Under the pieces are notes generated by a model. It had not been told where the DNA came from. It did no database searches and saw only the letters and a list, made by a program, of their open reading frames with translations. The position numbers were made by a program, and so were the translations under genes. A DNA stretch of 64,000 nt from positions 116,389 to 180,388 of the forward strand of contig NZ_LMRR01000005.1 in assembly GCF_001426085.1 (NCBI RefSeq). Direction: 5' to 3'. Source of the DNA: Rhodococcus sp. Leaf278 (GTDB taxonomy: Bacteria; Actinomycetota; Actinomycetes; Mycobacteriales; Mycobacteriaceae). Of the stretch, positions 8,506 to 17,714 are shown one piece after another; positions within the stretch are counted from its first letter, which is position 1; every line of letters starts with the position of its first letter.

Positions 8506-10628
8506 CGATCACCCCTCCCATCGCCAAGAAGGTGCCGCTCGAGCGCACTCATCACGGCGATACGTTCATCGACAACTACGAGTGGTTGCGCGCGAAGGAA
8601 GACCCCGAGGTGATCGCCTACCTCGAGGCCGAGAATGCGTACACCGAGCAGCAGACGGCCGGTCTGGAGTCGTTGCGCGGCAAGATCTTCGACGAGATCA
8701 AATCGCGCACCCAGGAGACCGACCTGTCCGTTCCGACGCGCATGGGCCAGTGGTGGTACTACTCGCGCACCGTCGAAGGAAAGTCGTACGGCCTCCAATG
8801 CCGTTGCCCCGTCGACTCTGCCGACGACTGGACACCGCCGACGCTGTCGTCCGACGTGGACGTCCCCGGCGAGCAGATCCTGCTCGACGCCAATCTCGAG
8901 GCGGAGGGTCACGACTTCTTCTCCCTCGGTGCGTTCTCGATCAGCCTCGACGGCACGTTGCTGGCGTACTCGACCGACACCGAGGGCGACGAGCGGTACA
9001 CGCTGCGCTTCAAGAACCTCGAAACCGGAGAACTGCTCGCCGACACCATCGAGAACGTCGCGCCTGGAGCCACCTGGACCGCCGACGCCACCCACGTCTT
9101 CTACCTGACGGTCGACGAATCCTGGCGTCCCGACACCGTCTGGCGACACACCCTCGGTAAGACCGGAGACGTCAAGGTCTTCCACGAGCCCGACGAAAGC
9201 TACTGGGTCGGGTTCGGGTCCACCCGCAGCGAGAAGTACCTGATGATCTGGGTCGGTTCCAAGATCACCTCCGAGTGCCTCGTTCTCGAATCCACCGATC
9301 CCGAGGGTGAGTTCCGCGTCGTACTCCCGCGCACGGACGGCATCGAGTACAGCATCGAACACGCCGTCGTGGCCGGTGAGGATCGCTTCCTCATCACCCA
9401 CAACGGCTCGGTGAACGGCTGGGGCACCGAGGGCGAGAAGGCCGAGAACTTCCTGCTCGCCGAAGCCCCGGTGAGCGATCCTTTGGATCAGCGCATCCTG
9501 GTGCCGCATCAGGGCGACGTCCGAGTCGAGGACATCGACGCCTTCGCCGGTCACCTGATCTTCACCTACCGGCGAGAAGCATTGACCCGCATGGCGATCT
9601 GGCCGCTGACCGACGAGGGATACGGCGAATACCGCGAGCTCGAGTTCGACGAGGAGCTGTATTCGGTCGGAGCCGGCTCGAACCCCGAGTGGGACCAGCC
9701 TCTGCTGCGGATGGTCTACACCTCGTTCATCACCCCCGGTCAGGTCTACGACCTCGACATCGCCAGCGGTGAACTGCTGCTCCGTAAATCGCAGCCGGTT
9801 CTCGGCAAGTTCGACGCCGGTGACTATGTGCAGCATCGTGATTGGGCTACCGCGCCGGACGGCACGCAGGTTCCGCTGTCGGTGATCGCTCGCAAGGACG
9901 TCCCTGAAGGGCCGGCTCCCACATTGCTGTACGGCTACGGATCGTACGAGGCGTCGATGGACCCGTCGTTCTCCGTGGCGCGCCTGTCTCTGCTCGACCG
10001 CGGCATCGTCTTCGTCGTCGCACACGTGCGCGGCGGCGGCGAGATGGGGAGGCACTGGTACGACCAGGGCAAGACGCTGAAGAAGAAGAACACCTTCACC
10101 GACTTCATCGCTGCGGCGCAGCATCTCATCGACACCGGTCGCACCTCACCGAAGCATCTGGTCGCCGACGGCGGTAGCGCAGGTGGTCTGCTGATGGGTG
10201 CGGTGGCCAATTTGGCACCCGAGCTGTTCAACGGCATCCTCGCCAACGTTCCGTTCGTGGATCCGCTCACCTCCATCCTCGACCCGTCGCTGCCGCTGAC
10301 GGTCATCGAATGGGACGAATGGGGAAACCCGTTGGCGGACAAGGAGGTGTACGAGTACATGAAGTCGTACAGCCCCTACGAAAACGTCGATGCCAAGGAC
10401 TACCCGTCGATCCTGGCGATCACGTCCATCAACGACACCCGCGTCCTGTACGTCGAGCCCGCCAAATGGGTTGCGGCCCTTCGTGCCACGAAGACCGGTG
10501 ACTCGGACCTGCTGCTCAAGACCGAAATGAGCGCCGGCCACGGCGGTGTGAGCGGACGCTACGAGAAGTGGAAGGAAGCGGCCTTCGAGTACGCGTGGAT
10601 TGTGAGCGCCTCCGGCGCACGTGCATAG
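8502..10628 (+). CDS. ptrB: Oligopeptidase B (prolyl oligopeptidase family S9A)
   Basis: The 708-residue protein has the two-part build of prolyl oligopeptidases: an N-terminal seven-bladed propeller and a C-terminal alpha/beta hydrolase. The predicted triad is Ser559 in [10 protein letters not shown], Asp645 in SINDTRV and His680 in AGHGG. The region [11 protein letters not shown] is also typical of protease II, which cuts short peptides after Arg or Lys in the cytoplasm. The start ATG overlaps the purC stop (ATGA). The open frame extends 42 codons further up inside purC and is discounted. A perfect hairpin follows the stop directly. Confidence 0.93.
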   Translation: MTITPPIAKKVPLERTHHGDTFIDNYEWLRAKEDPEVIAYLEAENAYTEQQTAGLESLRGKIFDEIKSRTQETDLSVPTRMGQWWYYSRTVEGKSYGLQCRCPVDSADDWTPPTLSSDVDVPGEQILLDANLEAEGHDFFSLGAFSISLDGTLLAYSTDTEGDERYTLRFKNLETGELLADTIENVAPGATWTADATHVFYLTVDESWRPDTVWRHTLGKTGDVKVFHEPDESYWVGFGSTRSEKYLMIWVGSKITSECLVLESTDPEGEFRVVLPRTDGIEYSIEHAVVAGEDRFLITHNGSVNGWGTEGEKAENFLLAEAPVSDPLDQRILVPHQGDVRVEDIDAFAGHLIFTYRREALTRMAIWPLTDEGYGEYRELEFDEELYSVGAGSNPEWDQPLLRMVYTSFITPGQVYDLDIASGELLLRKSQPVLGKFDAGDYVQHRDWATAPDGTQVPLSVIARKDVPEGPAPTLLYGYGSYEASMDPSFSVARLSLLDRGIVFVVAHVRGGGEMGRHWYDQGKTLKKKNTFTDFIAAAQHLIDTGRTSPKHLVADGGSAGGLLMGAVANLAPELFNGILANVPFVDPLTSILDPSLPLTVIEWDEWGNPLADKEVYEYMKSYSPYENVDAKDYPSILAITSINDTRVLYVEPAKWVAALRATKTGDSDLLLKTEMSAGHGGVSGRYEKWKEAAFEYAWIVSASGARA

Positions 10629-10653
10629 AAATTCGTAGCCTGCTACGAATTTC
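10628..10653 (+). terminator. Hairpin at the end of the oligopeptidase gene
   Basis: GAAATTCGTAG and CTACGAATTTC form a perfect 11-bp stem around a four-base loop CCTG, starting at the last base of the stop codon. It lies between two convergent genes and has A/T-rich arms that read as a U-tract on either strand, so it could end both transcripts. Confidence 0.7.
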
Positions 10654-10661
10654 CGCTCACA

Positions 10662-10676
10662 AGCGGCGGAGCCGCT
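10662..10676 (-). terminator. Small GC hairpin at the end of the response regulator gene
   Basis: AGCGGC, GGA, GCCGCT forms a six-bp stem with a three-base loop directly after the stop codon of the minus-strand regulator gene. On its own it is a weak terminator; with the adjacent hairpin it makes a tandem structure between the convergent genes. Confidence 0.4.
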
Positions 10677-11351
10677 CTAACGCCACACGTAGCGGACCTG
10701 CGGTCGCCCGGCCTTGCCGTATTCGGTGTGCCGGGTGACCAGGCCGTCGTCAGCCAGACGCTCGAGGTAGCGCCACGCCGTCACTCGGGAGACTCCGACG
10801 ACCTTGGCGGCCTCGGATGCGTTGAGGCCGTCGGTCGACTCCTTGACGCTGGCGGTGATGCCGTCCATCGTCTGCGGGGCAATGCCTTTGGGAGTCGAGA
10901 CGCGTTCGTCGGCCGTGCGCAGGTGTGCCATGGCGCGGTCGATGTCGCGTTGACTGGACGCGTTCTCGCCCGCGGGTAACGCATCGTGGAATTCGCGGTA
11001 GCGCTCGAGCTTGTCGCGGAATGCAGCGAACGTGAACGGCTTGAGCAGATACAGCACGATGCCGTGCGCCACCGCCGAACGCACCACCGACAGATCGCGC
11101 TCGGAGGTGATGGCGATGACGTCGGGGCTCGGGCGCAGGCCGCCGAGCGCCGCTGCCACGTCGATGCCACTCGCGTCGGGCAATCCGATATCGAGCAGCA
11201 CCAGATCGACGGATTCGGTACTCGCGAATCTCATGGCAGCAGCGCCTGTGTGCGCTACCCCGGCCACCTCGAAGCCCGGGGTGCGCTCGACGTACGTCTT
11301 GTGGGCCTCGGCGATCAACGGTTCGTCGTCGACGATCAGTACCTTGATCAC
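10677..11351 (-). CDS. Response regulator of C4-dicarboxylate/citrate type (DctR/CitB)
   Basis: The 224-residue protein has a CheY-like receiver (acidic pocket VDDEP, phospho-acceptor Asp54 in LVLLDIGLPD, switch Lys in LYLLKPF) and a C-terminal winged helix. The helix-turn-helix is LNASEAAKVVGVSRVTAWRYLERL, as in the DcuR/CitB branch. Its ATG overlaps the stop of the sensor kinase gene by four bases, so they form one operon. The next gene beyond the kinase, in the opposite direction, is a DctA-type symporter, the expected target. It likely activates dicarboxylate uptake when the kinase senses substrate outside. Confidence 0.9.
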   Translation of the reverse strand: MIKVLIVDDEPLIAEAHKTYVERTPGFEVAGVAHTGAAAMRFASTESVDLVLLDIGLPDASGIDVAAALGGLRPSPDVIAITSERDLSVVRSAVAHGIVLYLLKPFTFAAFRDKLERYREFHDALPAGENASSQRDIDRAMAHLRTADERVSTPKGIAPQTMDGITASVKESTDGLNASEAAKVVGVSRVTAWRYLERLADDGLVTRHTEYGKAGRPQVRYVWR

Positions 11352-12901
11352 GACGGGGATCCCGGGATGGTTGCAACCAGCACCGAGCCGTACGTCACTT
11401 CCGACGTCAACGTGCCGTTGTGCCGCGTGATCACCTGTGTCACGAGCGCGAGGCCGAGCCCGCGGGAGCCGGATTTGGTCGAGTATCCCCGTCGCAGAGC
11501 AGCTTTCAATGTCTCCGGCGGCATGCCGGGACCGCTGTCCGCCACGCGGACGACGAGTTCACCGTCGGCATCGCGGACCGTCACTTCGACCCACGGTTGG
11601 TCGGATTCTTTCGAGGCATCGATGGCATTGTCTATCAGATTGCCTACCAGCGTGACCAATTCACGCGCACTGAGGACCCCCTCGTGTTCCATCGCTGTGT
11701 CGTCGGTGATCGTCAGTTCGACGCCCTGCTCGGCGGCCTGACTGACCTTGCCCAGCAGCAGTGCCGCGAGTGCCGGTTCGCCGACGGCGTTCATCAGTCG
11801 GTCGATGAGAGTTTGCGACAGCTCCAAATCGGCCGTCGCGAACTCCACGGCTTCCTCGGGCCGACCGAGTTCGACCATCGTGATGACCGTGTGCAGCCTG
11901 TTCGCCGATTCGTGAGCCTGCGAACGCAGCGACTCCGCGAAACTACGCACCGAGTCGAGCTCACCCATCAACGAGCGCAATTCGGTCTGATCGCGAATCG
12001 TCAGCACATTCCCCAGACGTCGCCCCTCCCACATCACCGGATCCTGATTGACAACCAGCACACGATCTTTCGTCAGATGCAGTTCCCCGCGCACGATGCC
12101 CGTGTCCATCTGCTGCATCGACTCCGGCAACGAGGTGAACGAGACCGGCCCTTCCGGCAGATCGAGGAGGCGTCGAGCCTCGTCGTTGACCAGCTCTGCG
12201 TCGTCGCCGCGGCCGAACACCAACAGCCCTTCACCGATCGAATGCAAGACGGCGTCGTGATGCTCGTACATGGTGCGCAGCTCCGCCGGTGCCATGCCCA
12301 GTGTCTGACGCCGGAGCCGGCGGCTGAGCAAGGTCGATCCCACAGCCGCGACGACGAAGGCGGCGAGCACGACCCCGATGATGAGCGGTAGCCCCTGAAA
12401 GAACTGGTCGCTGATCTTCTGGCGAGTGACACCGGCGGAGACGAGGCCGACGATCTCGCCGGACGAATCGGTGACCGGGGTGACCGACCGGATCGAGGGG
12501 CCGAGGGACCCGACGTAGGTCTCGGTGAAGGTCTCGCCCTGCAGTGCTCGGTCGATGTTGCCGCTGAAGGGCTTACCGATCAGGTCGACGGTGGTGTGGG
12601 TGAAACGAGTGCGATCCGGAGCCATGACAACGATGAAGTCGACGCCGGTGACCTGCCTGATCTTCTCCGTCTCCGGCTGCAGACGCGAGGTCGGATCGTC
12701 GGATTCGATGGCCAGCGGCGTCGACGGTTCGTTGGCGATGCTCACGGCGATCGCCGTGACTTCGCGTCGGGTCGCGTCGTCGCTGTTGGAGCGCTCGTTG
12801 AGCACCGTCAGGATGCCGCCGGCGAACACGACGACCGCCATGACTACGAGCTGCAGCACCAGCACCTGGCCGGCGACGCTCAGCGGCCGTTTCGAGGACA
12901 C
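11348..12901 (-). CDS. Sensor histidine kinase of C4-dicarboxylate/citrate type (DctS/CitA)
   Basis: The layout is that of the CitA/DcuS family: a first membrane segment (VLVLQLVVMAVVVFAGGIL), an extracellular PAS-like sensor of about 130 residues, a second segment (LIIGVVLAAFVVAAVGSTLL), a cytoplasmic PAS domain and a kinase core. The phospho-acceptor His lies in QAHESANRLHTVITMVELG. The ATP domain has NLIDNAIDAS (N box), DSGPGMPP (G1) and GSRGLGLALV (G2). I choose the GTG at 12901 (517 residues) because GAAAGGA lies at the right distance. A TTG at 12919 gives 523 residues. It precedes the response regulator gene and diverges from the transporter gene. Confidence 0.9.
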   Translation of the reverse strand: MSSKRPLSVAGQVLVLQLVVMAVVVFAGGILTVLNERSNSDDATRREVTAIAVSIANEPSTPLAIESDDPTSRLQPETEKIRQVTGVDFIVVMAPDRTRFTHTTVDLIGKPFSGNIDRALQGETFTETYVGSLGPSIRSVTPVTDSSGEIVGLVSAGVTRQKISDQFFQGLPLIIGVVLAAFVVAAVGSTLLSRRLRRQTLGMAPAELRTMYEHHDAVLHSIGEGLLVFGRGDDAELVNDEARRLLDLPEGPVSFTSLPESMQQMDTGIVRGELHLTKDRVLVVNQDPVMWEGRRLGNVLTIRDQTELRSLMGELDSVRSFAESLRSQAHESANRLHTVITMVELGRPEEAVEFATADLELSQTLIDRLMNAVGEPALAALLLGKVSQAAEQGVELTITDDTAMEHEGVLSARELVTLVGNLIDNAIDASKESDQPWVEVTVRDADGELVVRVADSGPGMPPETLKAALRRGYSTKSGSRGLGLALVTQVITRHNGTLTSEVTYGSVLVATIPGSPS

Positions 12902-12922
12902 CACTTTCCTTTCGCGCAAGAA

Positions 12923-12965
12923 ACATCGATGTGAACAGAATGAACGTATAGGTGACTCCAGTCAC
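12923..12965. promoter_or_regulatory. Two palindromes in the dct divergent promoter region
   Basis: The 175-base gap between the kinase and the symporter genes contains ACATCGATGT (12923-12932, perfect) and GTGACT-CC-AGTCAC (12952-12965, perfect six-base arms). Either could be the operator for the response regulator encoded next to it. The sites are seen directly; the assignment is inferred from position only. Confidence 0.35.
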
Positions 12966-13076
12966 TGCGTGCAGCAACATCATCTCTCAGCAGGGGTGAT
13001 GCACCTCACTCCACTCCCAGTAATCACGAAGTCAGCAGTTCGACTCGCGCTTCACCGGAACCCAGAAGGAACATTC

Positions 13077-14471
13077 ATGACAATCATCGATGGCGAGCGG
13101 CACGAGATCCCGCCCACCGAGCCCAAGAAGAAGCGCGACAAGACTCACTGGCTCTACATTGCGGTCATCATCGCGGTGATCGCCGGTGTCGTCGTAGGCC
13201 TGATCTGGAAGGACTTCGGCGTCGAGCTGGCGGTTCTCGGCACGCTGTTCGTCAGCCTGATCAAGATGATGATCAGCCCGGTCATCTTCTGCACCATCGT
13301 CCTCGGTATCGGATCGGTTCGTGCAGCGGCCAGCGTCGGTCGCGTCGGCGGCCTGGCTCTGGCCTACTTCATCGCGATGTCGACCATCGCACTCGGAATT
13401 GGCATGGTTGTCGGCAACCTCATCCAGCCCGGCGAGGGACTCAACATTGTTCCTGGTGGTGGCGCCGAGTATGCCGAGGACGCGGAGGGTGCCGGCGGCA
13501 CCATGGACTTCATCGCCGGAATCATCCCGGACACACTGTTGTCCTCGCTGACCGCGGGTAGCGTGCTGCAGACTCTCTTCGTCGCCATCCTGGTCGGCTT
13601 CGCGCTGCAGGCCATGGGCAAGCAGGGCGAAGGCATCCTCAAAGGCATCGGTGCAGTGCAGAAGCTTGTCTTCCGCATCCTCACCATGATCCTGTGGCTT
13701 GCCCCGATCGGTGCCTTCGGTGCCATCGCTGGTGTCGTCGGCAAGACCGGGTTCGACGCAGTCATCCAGCTCGGCACGCTGATGCTGGCCTTCTACATCA
13801 CCTGCATCATCTTCGTCTTCGGGTTCCTGGGTCTGATTCTGCGATTCGTCACCGGATTCTCCATCTTCAAGCTGGCGAAGTACCTGGGCCGGGAGTACCT
13901 GCTCATTGTCGCAACCAGCTCCTCCGAGTCGGCCCTGCCGCGTTTGATCGCCAAGATGGAGCACGTCGGAGTCGAGCGCACCACCGTCGGCATCGTTGTC
14001 CCCACCGGATACTCGTTCAATCTCGACGGCACCGCGATCTACCTGACGATGGCCTCGATCTTCATCGCCGACGCCATGAACATGCCGCTCTCGATCGGTG
14101 AGCAGTTCTCCCTGCTGCTGTTCATGATCATCGCCTCGAAGGGTGCGGCCGGAGTGTCCGGTGCCGGCTTGGCCACCTTGGCCGGCGGGCTGCAGAGCCA
14201 CCGTCCCGAGTTGCTGGACGGCGTCGGTCTCATCGTCGGAATCGACCGATTCATGTCCGAGGCCCGCGCACTGACCAACTTCTCCGGCAACGCGGTGGCG
14301 ACCCTGCTCGTGGGCACTTGGACCAAGACCCTCGATGCCGGACGCGTCAAGGAAACGCTGGACGGCCAGCATCCGTTCGACGAAGCAACTATGGTCGACG
14401 ACCACCTCCCCGAGGATGACCAGCCCGCAGACAAGCAGGTCGTCATCGAAAAGCACGCCGCCAAGGCGTAG
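13077..14471 (+). CDS. dctA: C4-dicarboxylate:cation symporter (DctA-like, DAACS family)
   Basis: The 464-residue membrane protein belongs to the sodium or proton:dicarboxylate symporters. The Ser-rich reentrant hairpin appears as TSSSESALPRL, the substrate/cation motif as PTGYSFNLDGTAIYLTM, and the second hairpin includes SKGAAGVSGAGL. A Lys-rich N-terminus (EPKKKRDK) precedes the first helix. The ATG at 13077 is chosen because AGAAGGA stands seven bases upstream; the frame is open further up without a signal. It diverges from a DctS/DctR pair, pointing to succinate, fumarate or malate as substrate. A strong terminator follows. Confidence 0.9.
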   Translation: MTIIDGERHEIPPTEPKKKRDKTHWLYIAVIIAVIAGVVVGLIWKDFGVELAVLGTLFVSLIKMMISPVIFCTIVLGIGSVRAAASVGRVGGLALAYFIAMSTIALGIGMVVGNLIQPGEGLNIVPGGGAEYAEDAEGAGGTMDFIAGIIPDTLLSSLTAGSVLQTLFVAILVGFALQAMGKQGEGILKGIGAVQKLVFRILTMILWLAPIGAFGAIAGVVGKTGFDAVIQLGTLMLAFYITCIIFVFGFLGLILRFVTGFSIFKLAKYLGREYLLIVATSSSESALPRLIAKMEHVGVERTTVGIVVPTGYSFNLDGTAIYLTMASIFIADAMNMPLSIGEQFSLLLFMIIASKGAAGVSGAGLATLAGGLQSHRPELLDGVGLIVGIDRFMSEARALTNFSGNAVATLLVGTWTKTLDAGRVKETLDGQHPFDEATMVDDHLPEDDQPADKQVVIEKHAAKA

Positions 14472-14518
14472 GGCCTGCCGGGCGACGCGCATCCCCCCGT
14501 CGCCCGGTTCGGAAGAAC

Positions 14519-14559
14519 GCAAGTACGACCCCGCCACCAGCGGGGTCGTACTTGCTTTT
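14519..14559 (+). terminator. Rho-independent terminator after dctA
   Basis: GCAAGTACGACCCCGC (14519-14534) and its exact complement (14540-14555) form a perfect 16-bp stem with a five-base loop, followed by TTTT. This is a textbook intrinsic terminator, isolating dctA from the peroxidase gene. Confidence 0.92.
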
Positions 14560-14604
14560 GTACGTCGGTTCCATTCTGTCGGTACTCACAGGTAAGTTCG
14601 GGTG

Positions 14605-15111
14605 ATGACTGAAGTTCAGAACATCGGCATCAACACGCTGGGTGGTGCGCCCACCTCGCTCGACGAGTACGCCGGAAGGGCCGTCCTCGTGGTCAATGTC
14701 GCCTCCAAGTGTGGACTGACCCCGCAGTACGAGAAGCTCGAGAAGCTCGCCAACGAATACTCGGCCCGTGGCCTCTCGGTCGTCGGAGTGCCGTGCAACC
14801 AGTTCGGTGGCCAGGAGCCCGGCACCGCCGAAGAAATCGAAACTTTCTGCTCCACCACGTACGGCGTCACGTTCGCGATGACCGAGAAGGTCGACGTCAA
14901 CGGTGACAACCAGCACCCGCTGTACGCCGAACTGACCAAGACCGAGGACGCCGAAGGCAAGGCCGGAGACGTTCAGTGGAACTTCGAGAAGTTCCTGATC
15001 TCGCCCGACGGCGTCGTCACCGATCGCTTCCGTCCGCGCACCGAGCCGGACGCTCCCGAGGTGCTCGCCGCGATCGACAAGATCCTCCCGAAGGAAACGA
15101 TCGCCGTTTAG
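14605..15111 (+). CDS. Glutathione peroxidase family thiol peroxidase
   Basis: The 168-residue protein has the three family blocks: ASKCGLTPQY with the peroxidatic Cys36, VPCNQFGGQEPG with Gln70, and WNFEKFLI with the catalytic Trp. A further Cys82 in ETFCSTTYGV sits where thioredoxin-dependent members have the resolving Cys. Although named for glutathione, bacterial members with Cys and this resolving residue usually use thioredoxin, which suits an organism that makes mycothiol rather than glutathione. No signal peptide is seen. The ATG at 14605 is preferred to the GTG at 14602. Confidence 0.92.
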   Translation: MTEVQNIGINTLGGAPTSLDEYAGRAVLVVNVASKCGLTPQYEKLEKLANEYSARGLSVVGVPCNQFGGQEPGTAEEIETFCSTTYGVTFAMTEKVDVNGDNQHPLYAELTKTEDAEGKAGDVQWNFEKFLISPDGVVTDRFRPRTEPDAPEVLAAIDKILPKETIAV

Positions 15112-15129
15112 CTTCTGTCTGCATCGACG

Positions 15130-15163
15130 TCGAGCCTCGTTCACGCTGGTGTGCGAGGCTCGA
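15130..15163 (+). terminator. Hairpin between the peroxidase and DUF2334 genes
   Basis: TCGAGCCTCG and CGAGGCTCGA form a perfect 10-bp stem around a 14-base loop that can itself pair CAC with GTG. It follows the peroxidase stop by 18 bases and could terminate that transcript. It also contains the GAGG that lies eight bases before the next ATG, so it could hide that ribosome-binding site. Confidence 0.55.
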
Positions 15164-15166
15164 GTC

Positions 15167-15868
15167 ATGTCTGGACGCCTGATCGTGTCGGTGAGCGGAA
15201 TCAAGAACGACACCTACGAGCATGCCGCCGAGTTCTCGCGGATCCTGGACGGGCGCGGCGTCCCGCTGTCGCTGCTCGTCGCACCGCGACTGAAAGACAA
15301 ATACCGCCTTGCCGCGGACGTGCCCACCCAGGAGTGGTTGCGGGCGCGACGCGACGGCGGCGACGCGATCGTTCTGCACGGATACGACCAGGCCGCCACG
15401 AAGCGTCGACGCTCCGAGTTCGCCGCTCTGCCACGTCACGAAGCTCGACTGCGCCTGATGGCCGCGGACCGCGTGATGGAACAGACCGGACTGCGCACCC
15501 GAATCTTCGCTGCTCCGCGCTGGATCGCCTCACCCGGTGCCGTCGAAGCTCTACCTGATGCAGGATTCCGAATGCTAGCTGCGCTGAACGGGATTCACGA
15601 CCTCGACCGCGACGGCGTCCTTCGTTCGCGAGTCTGGGGAATCGGTGAAGGATTCAAAGCCGAACCCTGGTGGTTCAAGGCACTGGTACTCGGCGCGGGT
15701 CGCACCGCCCGACGCGAGGGAGTGGTGCGCCTGGCCATCAGTGCCAAGCAACTCGGACGACCGGGGCCGCGACAGGCAATCCTCGATGCCATCGACCTAT
15801 CCCTCCACCACGGAGCCGAAGCCGGCGTGTACGAATGGATCCCGCGCACCAAAGCCCGCGTGGCCTAG
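15167..15868 (+). CDS. DUF2334 (polysaccharide deacetylase-like) protein
   Basis: The 233-residue protein matches the DUF2334 pattern, a deacetylase-like beta/alpha barrel. It starts LIVSVSGIKNDTYEHAAEF, has LSLLVAPRLKDKYRL and the conserved HGYDQ after EWLRARRDGGDAIVL, then IFAAPRWIASPGAVEAL and ends with VYEWIPR. In true deacetylases His and Asp residues of such motifs bind the metal. Substrate and activity of this branch are not established. There is no signal peptide or membrane segment. The start ATG lies three bases after a hairpin that holds its probable ribosome-binding site. Confidence 0.75.
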   Translation: MSGRLIVSVSGIKNDTYEHAAEFSRILDGRGVPLSLLVAPRLKDKYRLAADVPTQEWLRARRDGGDAIVLHGYDQAATKRRRSEFAALPRHEARLRLMAADRVMEQTGLRTRIFAAPRWIASPGAVEALPDAGFRMLAALNGIHDLDRDGVLRSRVWGIGEGFKAEPWWFKALVLGAGRTARREGVVRLAISAKQLGRPGPRQAILDAIDLSLHHGAEAGVYEWIPRTKARVA

Positions 15869-15931
15869 CGCCCCGTCCAACCCGCCGCTCCCGCCCCGCA
15901 CCGCCCCCGGCTTGCTCTGTACCTCCAATTG

Positions 15932-15982
15932 GGATCAATGTGGATTTCAGTCACTCAGATTGCAAGAAAGGCGCATTGATCC
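15932..15982. repeat. Inverted repeat upstream of thiM
   Basis: GGATCAATG (15932-15940) is repeated in inverse as CATTGATCC (15974-15982) with 33 bases between. With one mismatch the arms extend to 11 bases. It lies about 60 bases before the thiM start in a 174-base gap with no gene. No known riboswitch pattern fits. Confidence 0.5.
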
Positions 15983-16042
15983 GAAGGGGGTGGGGTGGTC
16001 TACTGACGCGAATGGGGTGATCGCGGTCGTAGACTCGCAACA

Positions 16043-16861
16043 ATGAGTGCCTCGACTGTGACCCTGGACGATATCGTTGCCGCACATCGACACATGCGTG
16101 AACGCAATCCGCTGGTGCAGTGCCTGACCAACACCGTGTCGGTTCAGTTCGTGGCGAATGCGCTGTTAGCCGCGGGTGCCGCTCCGGCGATGGTCGACAA
16201 CCCCGAAGAAGCAGCCGGTTTCGCGGGTATCGCCGACGCGGTTCTCGTCAACCTGGGGACCCCGACGGCAGCGCAGGTGGAGAGTTCTCGGCTGGCGTCG
16301 GCCGCTGCGAGGGACGCGGGTAAGCCATGGGTACTCGATCCGGTAGGGGCGGGCGGTCTGCCGTGGCGAACGCAGGTGGCCGTCGAGCTACTTGTCAACC
16401 GGCCCAGTGTCATTCGCGCGAACGCGTCCGAGGTTATGGGTCTGGCAGGTGCTCGGGGCGCATCGAGAGGGGTGGATTCGTCTGCGCGAGCCGAAGATTC
16501 GGTTGATGCGGCGCGCTCGCTGCTCGATCGAGCCGACGTGGTAGCCGCATCGGGGGAGACCGATCACATCCTCGGCCCCGGCGGCATGGTGAAGGTGGGC
16601 GGCGGAAGCGCACTGCTGCAACGGGTTACGGCTACCGGGTGTGCGCTCGGTGCGCTGACGGCTGCCTACTGTTCGGTTGCTCCGAACGCGCTGATCGGTG
16701 CCGTCGCCGCGCACGCGCATGTCGCGGCGGCGTCGGAGATCGCGGCCCGGTCGACCTCGCGGCCGGGATCATTCGCCGTTGCGTTCCTCGACGGACTCGA
16801 CACGGTCGACGAGTCGGCAATTCGTGAATTGGTTCGGCTCGACATCGGCTGGCCTGAATGA
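16043..16861 (+). CDS. thiM: Hydroxyethylthiazole kinase
   Basis: ThiM phosphorylates 4-methyl-5-hydroxyethylthiazole in thiamine salvage. The 272-residue product shows NPLVQCLTNTVSVQFVANALLA at the N-terminus, PAMVDNPEEA, KPWVLDPVGAG, VIRANASEVM and the catalytic loop TATGCALGALTA, all diagnostic of the family, which is near 265 residues. It stands alone: no other thiamine gene adjoins it, and the upstream region lacks the conserved elements of a TPP riboswitch. Its start is the ATG at 16043. Confidence 0.93.
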   Translation: MSASTVTLDDIVAAHRHMRERNPLVQCLTNTVSVQFVANALLAAGAAPAMVDNPEEAAGFAGIADAVLVNLGTPTAAQVESSRLASAAARDAGKPWVLDPVGAGGLPWRTQVAVELLVNRPSVIRANASEVMGLAGARGASRGVDSSARAEDSVDAARSLLDRADVVAASGETDHILGPGGMVKVGGGSALLQRVTATGCALGALTAAYCSVAPNALIGAVAAHAHVAAASEIAARSTSRPGSFAVAFLDGLDTVDESAIRELVRLDIGWPE

Positions 16862-17054
16862 CCCGCGCTCCAGTATGCAGCTGGTGCTCCACTGTGCCGC
16901 AGTATCCGCGGGAAGGTCGCAAAAAGTGCGCGTAGTGGTGCGAAGAATGCAGATCGCTGCGAAGGTAACGGACCCTTGATCGAAATGTGATGTAACGGAA
17001 CATGTTTGCGAGTGGACATACCTGGCGTCGGACAATACGAACCAGGCGGTCTAC

Positions 17055-17714
17055 ATGAAACGACTTCTACTCGTCACCCTCAGTGCGTTCGCCCTAGTCG
17101 CGTGCGGCAACTCGGACGGTCCGGTCGCAGCGCCGCCCACTACTGCGCCGACTACTGTGCCCCCGGCAAGCGTCCTGCCCCAGGCCAACCAGCCGCAAGC
17201 TGAGGCCGAGGCGAGCCGGCCGACAGTCGACACAGGGGATGCGGAGCCGAGCGGGCCGATCGATTGGAACACCGAAGAGCTTCCCGAGAACAACTCCATT
17301 CCCGACGCGACCGAGCCTGTGACCTGCCTCGACATGTCGTCCAGCTCGGTGACCGAAGCCGTGAACTCGCTGCCGCTGGTCTTCGCCGATTCACCGTGGG
17401 TCGCGACGCGGATGGGCGACCCGTGTGCGTCGTTCACCTGGGTCGAAGCGCTCCCGTCCGGGGCAACGGTGAGCTCGCCGACACATCTGCTCTTCTTTGA
17501 CAACACCGACTACCTCGGCACCGCGACGCTGGAGCCGTACGGGTTCACGTCGGTGGCGGCCCAGTCCGCCGACACGATCACAGTCAACTACCGCTGGCCA
17601 CTCGCCGGTGACGCGAATGCGAACCCGACCGGCGGACCCGCCACGATCGACTACCAGTGGGACGGAACGCAAGTGACCATGATCGGCACCCTTCCGCCCG
17701 AGGTCATCGGTTAG
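17055..17714 (+). CDS. LppP/LprE-like lipoprotein
   Basis: The 219-residue product has a lipoprotein signal, MKRLLLVTLSAFALVACGN, with acylation expected at Cys17. About 75 residues of Pro/Ala/Thr/Glu-rich linker follow, then a compact domain. The domain contains SPWVATRMGDPCASFTWVEAL, SPTHLLFFDNTDYLGTATLEPYGFTSV, TVNYRWPLAGDANANPTGGPA and YQWDGTQVTMIGTLPPE. This resembles the LppP/LprE family of mycobacterial lipoproteins, whose function is not settled. Its stop overlaps the convergent hydrolase stop. It should sit on the outer face of the cytoplasmic membrane. Confidence 0.72.
   Translation: MKRLLLVTLSAFALVACGNSDGPVAAPPTTAPTTVPPASVLPQANQPQAEAEASRPTVDTGDAEPSGPIDWNTEELPENNSIPDATEPVTCLDMSSSSVTEAVNSLPLVFADSPWVATRMGDPCASFTWVEALPSGATVSSPTHLLFFDNTDYLGTATLEPYGFTSVAAQSADTITVNYRWPLAGDANANPTGGPATIDYQWDGTQVTMIGTLPPEVIG

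Noticed and set aside
15869..16042. TPP riboswitch before thiM
   Set aside because: The conserved CTGAGA-type element and the downstream helix pattern are not present; only an inverted repeat is seen.
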